A DNA stretch of 64,000 nt, taken from the NCBI RefSeq assembly GCF_027257955.1, contig NZ_JANZNQ010000008.1, forward strand, positions 62,001-126,000. Direction: 5' to 3'. Source of the DNA: Zhongshania aquatica (GTDB taxonomy: Bacteria > Pseudomonadota > Gammaproteobacteria > Pseudomonadales > Spongiibacteraceae). The number at the start of each line of letters is the position of its first letter. Positions within the stretch are counted from its first letter, which is position 1. The notes under the pieces were generated by a model that was not told the origin of the DNA, did not search any database, and worked only from the letters and a program-made list of their open reading frames with translations. The translations under genes and the position numbers were made by a program. Positions 38,870-48,001 of this stretch are shown here, piece by piece.

Positions 38870-39625
38870 ATGAGAAATGTAGCACTTATCACCGGCGCCT
38901 GTTCTGGGATCGGTCTGGCCAGTGTCGACACGCTGCTTGCAAGCGGCGCTAGCGTTATCGCCTGCGATATAAATTCTCCATCTTCAAGCGTAAAACACAA
39001 GTGGGATTCAGAAAACGTACACTTCCTGAATCTGAATGTAGAGAGTGAAGCAGCCATTCGGTCGGCTATTAATCAACTCGCCGACGAGTTTGCAGGCATA
39101 GATACCTTGATAAACTGCGCCGGCATTAGTGGCTGGGGCGGGGTGAATGATATAGAGATGGCTCAGTGGCAAAAAGTATTAAACATCAATCTGACCGGCA
39201 CGATGCTGATGTGTAAATACGTGTTGCCGATTATGCTCGCTCAGGGCGCTGGCAATATTATTAACGTTGCCAGCATCTTCGGCTTGGAAGCCTGCGACAA
39301 CAATGTCGCCTACAACGTATCTAAAGGAGGTATCATCCAGCTCACCCGCAGTATCACCGCTGACTATGCTAGCCAAGGTATACGATGCAATAGTGTGGCT
39401 CCCGGCTTGATTGAAACTGCTATGACCAAAGATATTGCACTCGACCCACAGCTACATGAAAAATTTATCAGCTGGCATCTTCAAGGACGTGCGGGTCGCG
39501 CCGAAGAAGTCGCCAGCGTTATCGGGTTTCTTTCATCAAACGCGGCATCATTTGTCAACGGCCAAACCATCGCTGTTGACGGAGGCTTTAGTGCCGGCCG
39601 CAGGTTCTCAGCACATCCTGGGTGA
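38870..39625 (+). CDS. Short-chain dehydrogenase/reductase (SDR)
   Basis: The 251-residue classical SDR shows TGACSGIGLAS, LINCAGISG, catalytic Ser in VASIFG and YNVSKGG, plus the ending GQTIAVDGGFSAG. D in CDINSP suggests NAD(H). It lies 53 bp after the monooxygenase and ends at a strong terminator, so both belong to one transcript. It would oxidise an alcohol to the ketone substrate of the monooxygenase. Confidence 0.9.
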   Translation: MRNVALITGACSGIGLASVDTLLASGASVIACDINSPSSSVKHKWDSENVHFLNLNVESEAAIRSAINQLADEFAGIDTLINCAGISGWGGVNDIEMAQWQKVLNINLTGTMLMCKYVLPIMLAQGAGNIINVASIFGLEACDNNVAYNVSKGGIIQLTRSITADYASQGIRCNSVAPGLIETAMTKDIALDPQLHEKFISWHLQGRAGRAEEVASVIGFLSSNAASFVNGQTIAVDGGFSAGRRFSAHPG

Positions 39626-39632
39626 GCGCTTT

Positions 39633-39660
39633 GGGCCACCGCTTGCGGCGGCCCTTTTTT
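39633..39660 (+). terminator. Terminator after the monooxygenase-SDR unit
   Basis: GGGCC-A-CCGC, loop TT and GCGG-C-GGCCC form a GC-rich stem with one mismatch, followed by six T residues. It starts 8 nt after the SDR stop. Confidence 0.9.
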
Positions 39661-39831
39661 AATCGTCTTAGTAATATCTGATATTCCATCTCGAATAGTC
39701 CAAGTCAACGATGTCACACGCTGTTATCCATGACATAAATACGAGTATCAATAATACTGCCCAACATCGATAAGACAGCGCCGTATTTTGAGTTTTAAAC
39801 AATAAATAACAAGGTTTTTCCGGAGTAAATT

Positions 39832-42048
39832 ATGTCTTCATTTCGACCCTACGCTCTGTCCGCTGGCGTTCTATTAGCGGCGACATCTTTAATTAATACT
39901 AGCTATGCTGAACAAACGCCTAATGGCCTAACACTCGAAGAGGTTGTTGTTACTGCGCAGAAAAAAACCGAATCATTACAAGACGCCCCTATTTCCCTAA
40001 TCGCGTTCAACAGCGAAAAATTAGAGAAATTAGGTATTAGCGATGTAGGGGATATTCAAAGCGCCGTTCCGAATTTATCCACTGCGCCGCATCCAACTAA
40101 CAGAAACTCGCTTACCGCTTTTATTCGCGGTGTCGGGAATGCTGACTTACAAGTCACCAAAGACCCCGCCGTCGGTGTGTATTTAGATGGTGTATATTTA
40201 GGCCGTGCTGCAGGGCTAAGCGCAGACATAGCAGACTTAGAGGCTATTGAAGTATTACGTGGACCACAGGGCACCCTCTACGGGCGCAACACTACCGGTG
40301 GCGCAATTTCCATTCGCAGCGCGCTGCCCAATGAAGAATTCAGCCTTAAGCAAAAGCTTAGCAAAGGCAATCGCGGTTATTGGCGCACCACAACTCAGGC
40401 CAACCTTCCTGTTACCGATACATTTATGCTGCGCGCAGCCTATAGTCGCAGCGCTGAGGACGGCTGGGTAGAGAACACCGGCGATGGAAAAGATTTCGGC
40501 GAACAACAAAAGCAGGCTATACGTCTCGCTGCCCGCTGGCTAGTCAGTGACGACCTCTCTCTTGACTATGCATTCGACCAATCCGAAATTAACGGCGGTC
40601 AACTCGCCTACCAGATAACTCGCGTCACCAATGCCAATGCCGCAGGTTTTACGGCGTTTGCTAGAGAATCACGTCAATCAACATTGTCGGTAAACAATCT
40701 AGAAAATAGCAGCGATGACGTTGGCGGTCATAGCTTAACGGCAACATGGCTTGTTAATGACGACCTCACCATCAAATCCATTACGGCGTATCGCGAACTC
40801 GATGAGTTCGCCTATCAAGACTACTCTGCCAGTGCCCACCACTTTAGCGGCGGCACCTTCCCGTCTCTCGTTGCCAGCGGCGCGGAAATCCTCGACACTC
40901 GAACAAATAAAGTACAAGACCAATTTTCTCAAGAGATTCAATTTTTAGGCAGCTTTGCCGACGGTAAAGTTGACTACGTTGGCGGACTTTATTATTTCAA
41001 AGAAGACGGTAGCGAAGATCAGCTCGCATCTCTCAACTTACTTGCGCTGGGCGGCTTCCCGCAAATTGCAGAAGAATATTATGAAATCGACGCCAGTGCG
41101 GAATCCCTCGCGGCATTCTCACAACTTGAATACACACCTGAAGTACTAGAACAGCGTTTGCACCTAACCTTGGGGCTGCGATACACCAGCGACAAGCGCG
41201 ATGCGACTAAATACGATAATTTATATGACAATCAAAATGGCGCTACTGTTAGCGGCGACCAAACTTCTAGCAAGTTCACACCGAGCTTCACCATCGGCTA
41301 CGACATAAGCGACGACGTGAACGCCTATGCAAAAATCGCCACGGCCTACCGCGCTGGCGGTTTTAACACCCGCGGTACCGAAACCAGATTTGCTCAAGGT
41401 TTTGACCCAGAGGAATTGCTCGCCTACGAAATTGGTAGCAAGGCAGAACTATTCAATCGCCGAGTGCGAATAAACCTTGCGGCTTTTTGGTATGAATACA
41501 CAGACTTACAGGTAGACCAAAGCGACCCGGTGAACATCATTGCGACCGACACCTTTAATGCTGGTGAAGCAACAATGTCAGGGGCTGAGATGGATTTAAC
41601 CGCCCTAATAACGCGAGATCTACAGCTTAACGTTAGCTATGGCTATCTCAATGCAAATTATGACTCCTTCATTCAGTACGGGCAGGAAGTATCGCAATCG
41701 AAAAATGTCCCGTCGGCGCCTCAACACAGCTACAACGTCAGCTTAGATTATTCGCGCCCCATATCCATCGGTGAACTCAGTGCTGCTGTGAATTACAGCT
41801 GGGAAGACGAGTACTTCTTCAGTACTCAGGGTATAGCTCGCAAAGACGACGTCGGTCTACTGGGTGCGACGCTGGGTGTAAGTGCTATCGCCATTGGTAA
41901 AAGCGAACTAAGCGTGCAGTTGTGGGGAAGAAATTTGGAAAATAAAACCTACGCCGCACACGAAATAGACTGGGCCGCCAGTGGCTTTGTTACCACAATA
42001 TTTGGTGAGCAGCGGAGCTTTGGTGTCGATCTCACGCTGTCATTTTAA
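39832..42048 (+). CDS. TonB-dependent receptor (xenobiotic/steroid-type)
   Basis: The 738-residue outer-membrane receptor has a signal peptide (cleavage after SYA near residue 26), TonB box region LEEVVVTAQKK, plug motifs SLTAFIRGVGNADL, VGVYLDGVYLGRA and IEVLRGPQGTLYGRNTTGGAI, and a barrel ending in GVDLTLSF. The class with VVTAQKKTESLQDAP is abundant in proteobacteria that grow on hydrophobic compounds. It directly follows the monooxygenase/SDR genes, so it may import their substrate. The true ligand is unknown. Confidence 0.9.
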   Translation: MSSFRPYALSAGVLLAATSLINTSYAEQTPNGLTLEEVVVTAQKKTESLQDAPISLIAFNSEKLEKLGISDVGDIQSAVPNLSTAPHPTNRNSLTAFIRGVGNADLQVTKDPAVGVYLDGVYLGRAAGLSADIADLEAIEVLRGPQGTLYGRNTTGGAISIRSALPNEEFSLKQKLSKGNRGYWRTTTQANLPVTDTFMLRAAYSRSAEDGWVENTGDGKDFGEQQKQAIRLAARWLVSDDLSLDYAFDQSEINGGQLAYQITRVTNANAAGFTAFARESRQSTLSVNNLENSSDDVGGHSLTATWLVNDDLTIKSITAYRELDEFAYQDYSASAHHFSGGTFPSLVASGAEILDTRTNKVQDQFSQEIQFLGSFADGKVDYVGGLYYFKEDGSEDQLASLNLLALGGFPQIAEEYYEIDASAESLAAFSQLEYTPEVLEQRLHLTLGLRYTSDKRDATKYDNLYDNQNGATVSGDQTSSKFTPSFTIGYDISDDVNAYAKIATAYRAGGFNTRGTETRFAQGFDPEELLAYEIGSKAELFNRRVRINLAAFWYEYTDLQVDQSDPVNIIATDTFNAGEATMSGAEMDLTALITRDLQLNVSYGYLNANYDSFIQYGQEVSQSKNVPSAPQHSYNVSLDYSRPISIGELSAAVNYSWEDEYFFSTQGIARKDDVGLLGATLGVSAIAIGKSELSVQLWGRNLENKTYAAHEIDWAASGFVTTIFGEQRSFGVDLTLSF

Positions 42049-42061
42049 ATAAGCTCATATT

Positions 42062-42094
42062 GTTAAGTAGTCAGAACTGCGCTGGCTACTTAAC
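42062..42094 (+). terminator. Long hairpin after the TonB-dependent receptor
   Basis: GTTAAGTAGTCAG (42062-42074), loop AACTGCG and CTGGCTACTTAAC (42082-42094) make a 13-bp stem with one G-U pair, 14 nt after the stop. No T-run follows, so it may work only as a weak or factor-dependent terminator or an mRNA 3' stabiliser. Confidence 0.55.
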
Positions 42095-42228
42095 ACCCCT
42101 AAGTTGATACATCACGTATTTACAAACCTCCCTAATACTGACATCGTTAACCTTATAAGCTAAGTCGACCAACAAACCATTAGCCTATTTCAGATAGCCA
42201 TACCCCTAATTTTACCTAGGCAGAAACG

Positions 42229-42540
42229 GTGATGATATTTATTGCGTACTTTTTTGCCGGTGTACTCTTAGTCAATGGGCTGCCCCATTTCGTGAGCGGC
42301 ATCAGCGGGCAGGCATTTCCAAGTCCATTCGCACGACCGCCGGGTATCGGCAAATCCTCCCCAGTAATCAATGTGTTATGGGGCAGTGTTAACTTTATAA
42401 CGGGTTATGCATTGCTGGCATACAATGGTCGCTTTGAAGTAGGGTTAAATTTACCCAGTGTTGCCTGTTTGTCCGGCGGCTTATCCATCGCCCTGATATT
42501 AGCGGTGCATTTTGGCAGAGTCAGAAGCGGTAAAAATTAA
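42229..42540 (+). CDS. Small conserved membrane protein of unknown function
   Basis: The 103-residue protein has about three hydrophobic segments (residues 3-15, 42-60, 77-95) around a loop with FPSPFARPPGIGKSSPVINVLWG. I do not recognise a characterised family. It stands alone after the TonB receptor. Codon use and a coherent membrane pattern support a real gene. Confidence 0.6.
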   Translation: MMIFIAYFFAGVLLVNGLPHFVSGISGQAFPSPFARPPGIGKSSPVINVLWGSVNFITGYALLAYNGRFEVGLNLPSVACLSGGLSIALILAVHFGRVRSGKN

Positions 42541-42960
42541 AGATCAATCGGCAAGTAATATCCGCTTGGGATTAAGCTCAGCTCTGTATCTCCAATAGCG
42601 TCTCTCGCAGTTTAATCATTCGGGCCTGTTACGCAGCGTGATTCATTGCAGGTTGCCAAATGCTAAATCTCAGTTTTTCCACACCCGATGGCATGAAACC
42701 TTCCGACCAATGATACAGCACGCCATTTTCTCATTTTACCAGTACTAAAGTACCCCAGCAATTAACGCCCAACGCCAGTTAATACTCTAAAGATGGCGCA
42801 GTTATTGCTGAATTTTTGGGGCGAAATCTAGTCACAAAATAGAGGTTATCTCACCCGACACTAAAAACAGTACAGTGATACACAGCAGTGACACACAATC
42901 GCCACATACAGCGCCTAATGTCGTTAACGCACGTACGCCAAAATAATGGAACACATCACT
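42541..42960. other. Spacer with possible gene remnant
   Basis: No intact gene is supported here. On the minus strand, 42629-42778 is a 50-codon reading frame interrupted once by TGA that would encode protein-like text ending ENGVLYHWSEGFMPSGVEK (continuing to NHAA). It could be the decayed C-terminus of a gene. Otherwise I see no hairpin or promoter of note apart from the region directly upstream of the WS/DGAT gene. Confidence 0.3.
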
Positions 42961-44418
42961 ATGCAACAATTAGACGGACTAGACGCCCTATTCGCTCTAA
43001 ACGAACGCCAACACGCGCCGATGCATATCGCCGCTTTTCTGGTTTACAAACCCAAGAACATCAAACACAAAACGTTCTTGCAGCAGGAAGTACGCGACAG
43101 CTTCAAACAAAGACTATCGGCATCCCCTATTTTTCGTCGTCGCTTACTTACCATACCCTACGGCATGGATCACCCATATTGGATTGAAGACCAACACTTC
43201 GATCTAGACCGCCATATTTTCAGCCATTCTATAAAAGACCATGGCGGTGACCTGCCATCGTTACTCGCTAAACTGCACGCGCAGCCAATGAACATGAAGC
43301 GCCCGCTCTGGGAGGTTCATGTTATTCACGGCCTCGGTACGTTAAAAACCTATGAAAAAGGATCCTTTGGCTTGTATTTGAAAGTGCATCACGCGGCGAT
43401 GGATGGTGTGTCAGGCACAGAGATACTGGCAGCCTTACACAATCTTGAGCCAATCGCCTTCGCCCTAGAAGATGCGTCCGAAAAGGAAGATCATTGGCAG
43501 CCAGACACACCGCCAAGCAGTTGGAGCATCGCGCGCCAAATTTGTATTAACAGCCTTCGCAAGCCAATGAATTTTGCCTGGCAGGCACGTAAATTAATTC
43601 CGACTATTCGACAGGCTGCCAGTGTAATAAGTACTCCGGATCATCGCCCAAGGGTGAATTGGCAGAAATCACCCTTTAATACTCGTATCACCGCCGAACG
43701 AAACATACAGCTGGTACATTTAGATTTTTCACGGTTGCGCCAAATACGCCGCCACTATCCACAAACCACGGTTAATCACGTCATTCTTAGCATTGTGGGT
43801 GGCGCGCTCAGACGGTATCTCATAGAGCTCAATAAACTACCTGACAACCCCCTGTCGTCGATGATTCCCGTGAATGTGCGAAGTAGCGACAGCAACATCG
43901 CGGGGAATGCCATCGGCATGATGATTGCCAGCCTACGCACTGACATTCAATGCCCCCTTCAGCGCTTACAGGCGGTGCGCGATGCCTCCAATAACGCAAA
44001 GCAGTTTTCAAGCACCATTGGCCGCAGCTCTCTTACCTCCTTGGTACGCGAAATGCCAAACGGTCTCGAGTCTGCGGCCTTGGGCGCGCTATCTGCCCTC
44101 GCTTATTGGCCTGGCGGTGTGTCACTGCCAGCTTGCACCATTGTTAGCAATGTTCCGGGGCCTCCGGTGCCGCTGTATTTTAATGATGCCAAACTGGTGG
44201 ACATGCTCGGCTTAGGCCTAATTGTCGATCATCTAGGATTGTTTCACGTCGCAATGAGCTACAACGGTGTCATGACCCTATCTGTACTAAGCAGCCCCAA
44301 CGCCCTAAAAGAACCCGCGCTTTATAAACGCTGCCTAGAAGAGTCTTTCGCCGCCTTGGATCAGGCCGTGTTAGAAGACACTGCAAGCAAAGACTGTCGG
44401 CCGGCAAAGCGCGCATGA
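42961..44418 (+). CDS. Wax ester synthase/diacylglycerol acyltransferase (WS/DGAT)
   Basis: The 485-residue acyltransferase begins MQQLDGLDALFALNERQHAPMHIAAF and carries the catalytic VHHAAMDGVSG (HHxxxDG) motif, and the C-terminal NVPGPP motif of the family. It esterifies fatty alcohols or diacylglycerol with acyl-CoA, forming storage lipids. The ATG at 42961 (GGAA upstream) gives the conserved N-terminus; 42946 is in frame and would add five residues. It is not linked to other lipid genes. Confidence 0.93.
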   Translation: MQQLDGLDALFALNERQHAPMHIAAFLVYKPKNIKHKTFLQQEVRDSFKQRLSASPIFRRRLLTIPYGMDHPYWIEDQHFDLDRHIFSHSIKDHGGDLPSLLAKLHAQPMNMKRPLWEVHVIHGLGTLKTYEKGSFGLYLKVHHAAMDGVSGTEILAALHNLEPIAFALEDASEKEDHWQPDTPPSSWSIARQICINSLRKPMNFAWQARKLIPTIRQAASVISTPDHRPRVNWQKSPFNTRITAERNIQLVHLDFSRLRQIRRHYPQTTVNHVILSIVGGALRRYLIELNKLPDNPLSSMIPVNVRSSDSNIAGNAIGMMIASLRTDIQCPLQRLQAVRDASNNAKQFSSTIGRSSLTSLVREMPNGLESAALGALSALAYWPGGVSLPACTIVSNVPGPPVPLYFNDAKLVDMLGLGLIVDHLGLFHVAMSYNGVMTLSVLSSPNALKEPALYKRCLEESFAALDQAVLEDTASKDCRPAKRA

Positions 44419-44549
44419 CGACCTAAATTCAACTTAAGGGGCATTAAAATACAGCAAAACTAAATTTTCCCTTGAAATCGCTGAGCAAAACCCCATTTTC
44501 ACTGTCACAAGAACGGATAATGACACTCGCTCGGCAAGGGAACCCCCCA

Positions 44550-45506
44550 ATGACGGAAAAACAATCCATTGGCCAATTACGTAATTGGCTGACTTCGCAA
44601 ATTATTGGCCAGCAAAGTCTGGTAGATCGCCTTCTTATTGCACTGCTTGCCGATGGCCATTTGCTGGTCGAGGGCGCGCCGGGTTTGGCAAAAACAAAGG
44701 CCATCAAAACCCTCTCAGATGGGATTGATGCCAGCTTTCAACGTATTCAGTTTACTCCAGACTTATTACCGGGCGACGTTACCGGGAGCGATATTTACCG
44801 CCCCGAAACCGGTGTGTTCGAATTTCAACCCGGGCCCATCTTTCACAATTTAGTTTTAGCCGACGAAATAAACCGCGCGCCTGCGAAAGTACAGTCTGCC
44901 CTACTAGAGGCGATGGCTGAGCGCCAGGTTAGCGTCGGTAGCAATACCCTGCCGCTGCCGCCACTATTTCTGGTGATGGCAACGCAAAACCCGCTTGAGC
45001 AAGAGGGCACATATCCGCTGCCCGAAGCTCAGCTTGACCGATTTTTGATGCACGTGAATGTCGCCTACCCCAACGCTGCCGCCGAGCTCGAAATCCTTCG
45101 CCGGGTTCGCGCCGAGGCAAGGGGAGAAATAGACACCCCTGCGCCACTCAGTCAAGAAACCCTACTCACCGCCCGCAAGCAAGTTTTAGAATTGCATATG
45201 GCGGAGGCTGTTGAGGAATATATGGTTCAGTTGGTTATCGCCAGCCGAGACCCAAAAGCCTTGGATGCCGATCTGGCAAACTGGATAGAAGTTGGCGCCA
45301 GTCCCCGTGCAACGATCGCCTTGGATCGCTGCGCTCGCGCCCACGCCTGGCTAAATGATAGAGATTACGTTAGCCCCGACGATGTTCAAGCAGTAGCGCA
45401 CGACGTACTTCGCCACCGCCTGATTTTAAGTTTTGAAGCCGAGGCCGACGGTATCCGTAAAGACCATATTATCGATCGCCTGTTGCAGGTGGTGCCAGTG
45501 GCATGA
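44550..45506 (+). CDS. MoxR-family AAA+ ATPase
   Basis: The 318-residue AAA+ protein has Walker A EGAPGLAKT, Walker B LVLADEINRAPAK, sensor MATQNPLEQEGTYPLPEAQLDRF and the C-terminal lid. The ATG at 44550 is preceded by AAGGGA; ATGs at 44472 and 44520 are less likely. MoxR ATPases are chaperone-like partners of VWA proteins, here the Bat proteins. It heads the operon and overlaps the DUF58 gene as ATGA. Confidence 0.92.
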   Translation: MTEKQSIGQLRNWLTSQIIGQQSLVDRLLIALLADGHLLVEGAPGLAKTKAIKTLSDGIDASFQRIQFTPDLLPGDVTGSDIYRPETGVFEFQPGPIFHNLVLADEINRAPAKVQSALLEAMAERQVSVGSNTLPLPPLFLVMATQNPLEQEGTYPLPEAQLDRFLMHVNVAYPNAAAELEILRRVRAEARGEIDTPAPLSQETLLTARKQVLELHMAEAVEEYMVQLVIASRDPKALDADLANWIEVGASPRATIALDRCARAHAWLNDRDYVSPDDVQAVAHDVLRHRLILSFEAEADGIRKDHIIDRLLQVVPVA

Positions 45507-46453
45507 GTAGCCAATTGCGCGGTGACTTTAGTGCGCCGGTAAAAGGTGCGGTAGTCGATCAGCAATCACTGATACACACCCGCTTTGCCGCCACTAAACT
45601 CAAAGCCAAACCGCGTCGTCGCCACTTTGCCAAACAGGGCGGCAACCACGCCTCGCCTTTTAAAGGCCGCGGTCTAGCCTTTCACCATGTTCGTGAGTAT
45701 CAGGGTGGCGACGAAATTCGTCACATCGACTGGCGAGTGACTGCTCGCACAGCAAAAGCCCACACCAAAATATTTGAAGAAGAGAAAGAGCGGCCGGTGG
45801 TGCTTTGCTTGGATCAGCGCGCGACCATGTTTTTCGGCAGCCGCCACTGTTTTAAATCTGTGCTGGCCTGCCACGTAGCCGCCACCCTCGCGTGGGCAGG
45901 TCTTGAAAACAACGATCGTGTTGGCGGCTTAATCTTTGCCGATGAACATCACCGAGAAGTACGGCCACGCCGCAGCCATCGCTCGGTGCTTAACTTTATT
46001 CATACCGCCACCGACTACAATCAAAGTCTGGCACAAACAACGAATGCATCAGATATTAGCAACGAAAAGAGCCTAGCATCAGCCTTTGAAGAACTGCGAC
46101 GAATCACCCGACCCGGATCAACTGTTTACGTGCTCAGCGATTTTGCGGGTTACGAGCAAGATGCAGAGCGCCAGCTCCATTTGATTGCACGCCATAACGA
46201 CGTGATTGCCATTTCTATTAGCGACCCAATGGAAGCAAGCCTACCAACAAACGGAAGTTATCCTGTTAGTAACGGCCGCGAACGAATTCAAATGACCCTA
46301 ACAAACCGTCTACGAGAACAGTTCATCAATCGTCACCAGCAGACCCGGCACTCCTTACAAGCCAGCCTTAAACGCGGTGGCATTCACCATATTTCTCTCT
46401 CGACAGACTCGGCTTATTTTCTGCACCTACAACGTGGAATGGGCCAGGCATGA
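45503..46453 (+). CDS. DUF58 domain protein
   Basis: The 316-residue protein holds the DUF58 core GRGLAFHHVREYQGGDEIR and HIDWRVTARTAKAHTKIFEEE, followed by a VWA-like fold (LCLDQRATM). It is the usual second member of MoxR-Bat operons, of unknown biochemical role. It overlaps both neighbours by 4 nt. Confidence 0.9.
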   Translation: MSSQLRGDFSAPVKGAVVDQQSLIHTRFAATKLKAKPRRRHFAKQGGNHASPFKGRGLAFHHVREYQGGDEIRHIDWRVTARTAKAHTKIFEEEKERPVVLCLDQRATMFFGSRHCFKSVLACHVAATLAWAGLENNDRVGGLIFADEHHREVRPRRSHRSVLNFIHTATDYNQSLAQTTNASDISNEKSLASAFEELRRITRPGSTVYVLSDFAGYEQDAERQLHLIARHNDVIAISISDPMEASLPTNGSYPVSNGRERIQMTLTNRLREQFINRHQQTRHSLQASLKRGGIHHISLSTDSAYFLHLQRGMGQA

Positions 46454-46977
46454 CAGCTAATGTCCCTCCAACAATGAGTCCAGCCATGAATGCCGCAGCG
46501 GGACAAACGTCTCCGCTAGCGCAATTGGCCGACATACATTTACCACCGCCTGTCGCCAATTTTCCTTGGGCGCCCGGCTGGTGGGTGCTACTCGGCATCG
46601 CTGTAATCGCCTTGCTATGTGGTGTTTTTTGGTATCGTCAACACCGCAGTAAGAGTGCCTTCCGGCGAGCCGCACTCGTAGAACTGAGCGACATTGCGAC
46701 GATCGAATCAGACCAATTATTCGCGCAGCAACTCAATCAATTACTGCGACGGGTCGCTTTACACAGTTACCCAAAAGAAAAAATAGCGGGCCTTAGTGGC
46801 GACAAATGGATGGATTTTTTATACCAGAACTGCGGCGAAAAGCCGATATTTGCGGACGCTAGTCTAGAGGCGTTGTTACAAGCAGCCTACCAATCACCAA
46901 CCCATACACTCGCGCGCGATGGACTCATTGCCGAAAGTAAGACGTGGATTCGCCGTCACCGGAGCCGCCATGTTTGA
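46450..46977 (+). CDS. DUF4381 membrane protein
   Basis: The 175-residue protein has one transmembrane helix (WWVLLGIAVIALLCGVFWY) after a DIHLPPPVANFPWAPGW leader, then a cytoplasmic helical tail with RRVALHSYPKEKIAGLSGDKW. This matches DUF4381, found between DUF58 and VWA genes in proteobacterial Bat operons. It overlaps batA by 8 bp. Confidence 0.88.
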   Translation: MTANVPPTMSPAMNAAAGQTSPLAQLADIHLPPPVANFPWAPGWWVLLGIAVIALLCGVFWYRQHRSKSAFRRAALVELSDIATIESDQLFAQQLNQLLRRVALHSYPKEKIAGLSGDKWMDFLYQNCGEKPIFADASLEALLQAAYQSPTHTLARDGLIAESKTWIRRHRSRHV

Positions 46978-48001
46978 GTTTCAATGGCCATTAATTTTTA
47001 TACTCGCCCCTCTACCACTTCTGGTGCGCTGGCTCTCCAAACCACAGAATCAGAACACAGCGGCTGCCCTACGCGTACCGTTTTTTGCGCAGCTCCGCAG
47101 TCTAAGCAGCGAGCACAATGGGCCACAAAGCAGCGGAAGTTATTTAAATATCCTTCTGTTCAGTCTGGTGTGGCTATCGCTACTCGCTGGCGCAGCGCGA
47201 CCAACTTGGATAGGTGACCCTGTTGCCATGCCCACCACTGGACGCGACCTCATGTTGGCCGTCGATATTTCTGGCTCCATGAATCAAGAAGACATGATCA
47301 TCAAAGGCCAAGGTTTACCCCGTATCGCCGTTGTTAAGGCGGTGGTCAACGAATTTGTTCGGCAGCGAGAGGGCGATAAACTTGGCTTAATTTTATTTGG
47401 TTCCAATCCCTACATCCAATCGCCATTGTCCTTCGATTTACATACCCTCAACACCTTGATGAACGAAGCGCAGGTTGGCTTCGCGGGTAAACAAACCGCC
47501 ATTGGCGACGCGATTGGTTTTGCTATCAAGCGACTACGCCAGCGGCCAGAAAACAGTCGCGTTCTCATATTGCTCACCGATGGCGCAGACACTGCGAGTA
47601 CCTTAAAGCCCTTAAAAGCAGCGGAAATAGCGGCGGCAGAAAAAATCAAAATTTACACCATCGGCGTTGGCGCTACCGAAATGAAAATACCTGGTATTTT
47701 CGGCAGCAATCTCGGTGCACGCACGGTAAATCCCTCTGCCGATCTGGACGAAGACACTCTTCAGACCATTGCCACTAAAACAGGTGGTGAGTACTTTCGT
47801 GCTCGAAATCCAGCTGAACTGCAGTCAGCCTATGATGCGATTGCCGCACTAGAACCGGTGGAGCAAGAACAGGAAATGCTGCGCCCAGAGCGTTCGTTGC
47901 TGCACTGGCCACTGCTCTGCGCAGGCTCACTCATGTTGATCCTCGCTCTCAGCCGCAACTGGCCCTTTGGTAGCGGCAAATCAAGTGAGGTGTCTTCATG
48001 A
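46970..48001 (+). CDS. batA: BatA-like VWA domain membrane protein
   Basis: The 343-residue protein has N-terminal hydrophobic segments, a von Willebrand A domain with MIDAS LAVDISGSMNQEDM (DxSxS) and ILLTDGADT, and a C-terminal helix. The ATG at 46970 follows GGAG; the frame from 46919 would overlap DUF4381 further. It probably acts with MoxR in the envelope. It is coupled to the next gene by ATGA. Confidence 0.9.
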   Translation: MFEFQWPLIFILAPLPLLVRWLSKPQNQNTAAALRVPFFAQLRSLSSEHNGPQSSGSYLNILLFSLVWLSLLAGAARPTWIGDPVAMPTTGRDLMLAVDISGSMNQEDMIIKGQGLPRIAVVKAVVNEFVRQREGDKLGLILFGSNPYIQSPLSFDLHTLNTLMNEAQVGFAGKQTAIGDAIGFAIKRLRQRPENSRVLILLTDGADTASTLKPLKAAEIAAAEKIKIYTIGVGATEMKIPGIFGSNLGARTVNPSADLDEDTLQTIATKTGGEYFRARNPAELQSAYDAIAALEPVEQEQEMLRPERSLLHWPLLCAGSLMLILALSRNWPFGSGKSSEVSS

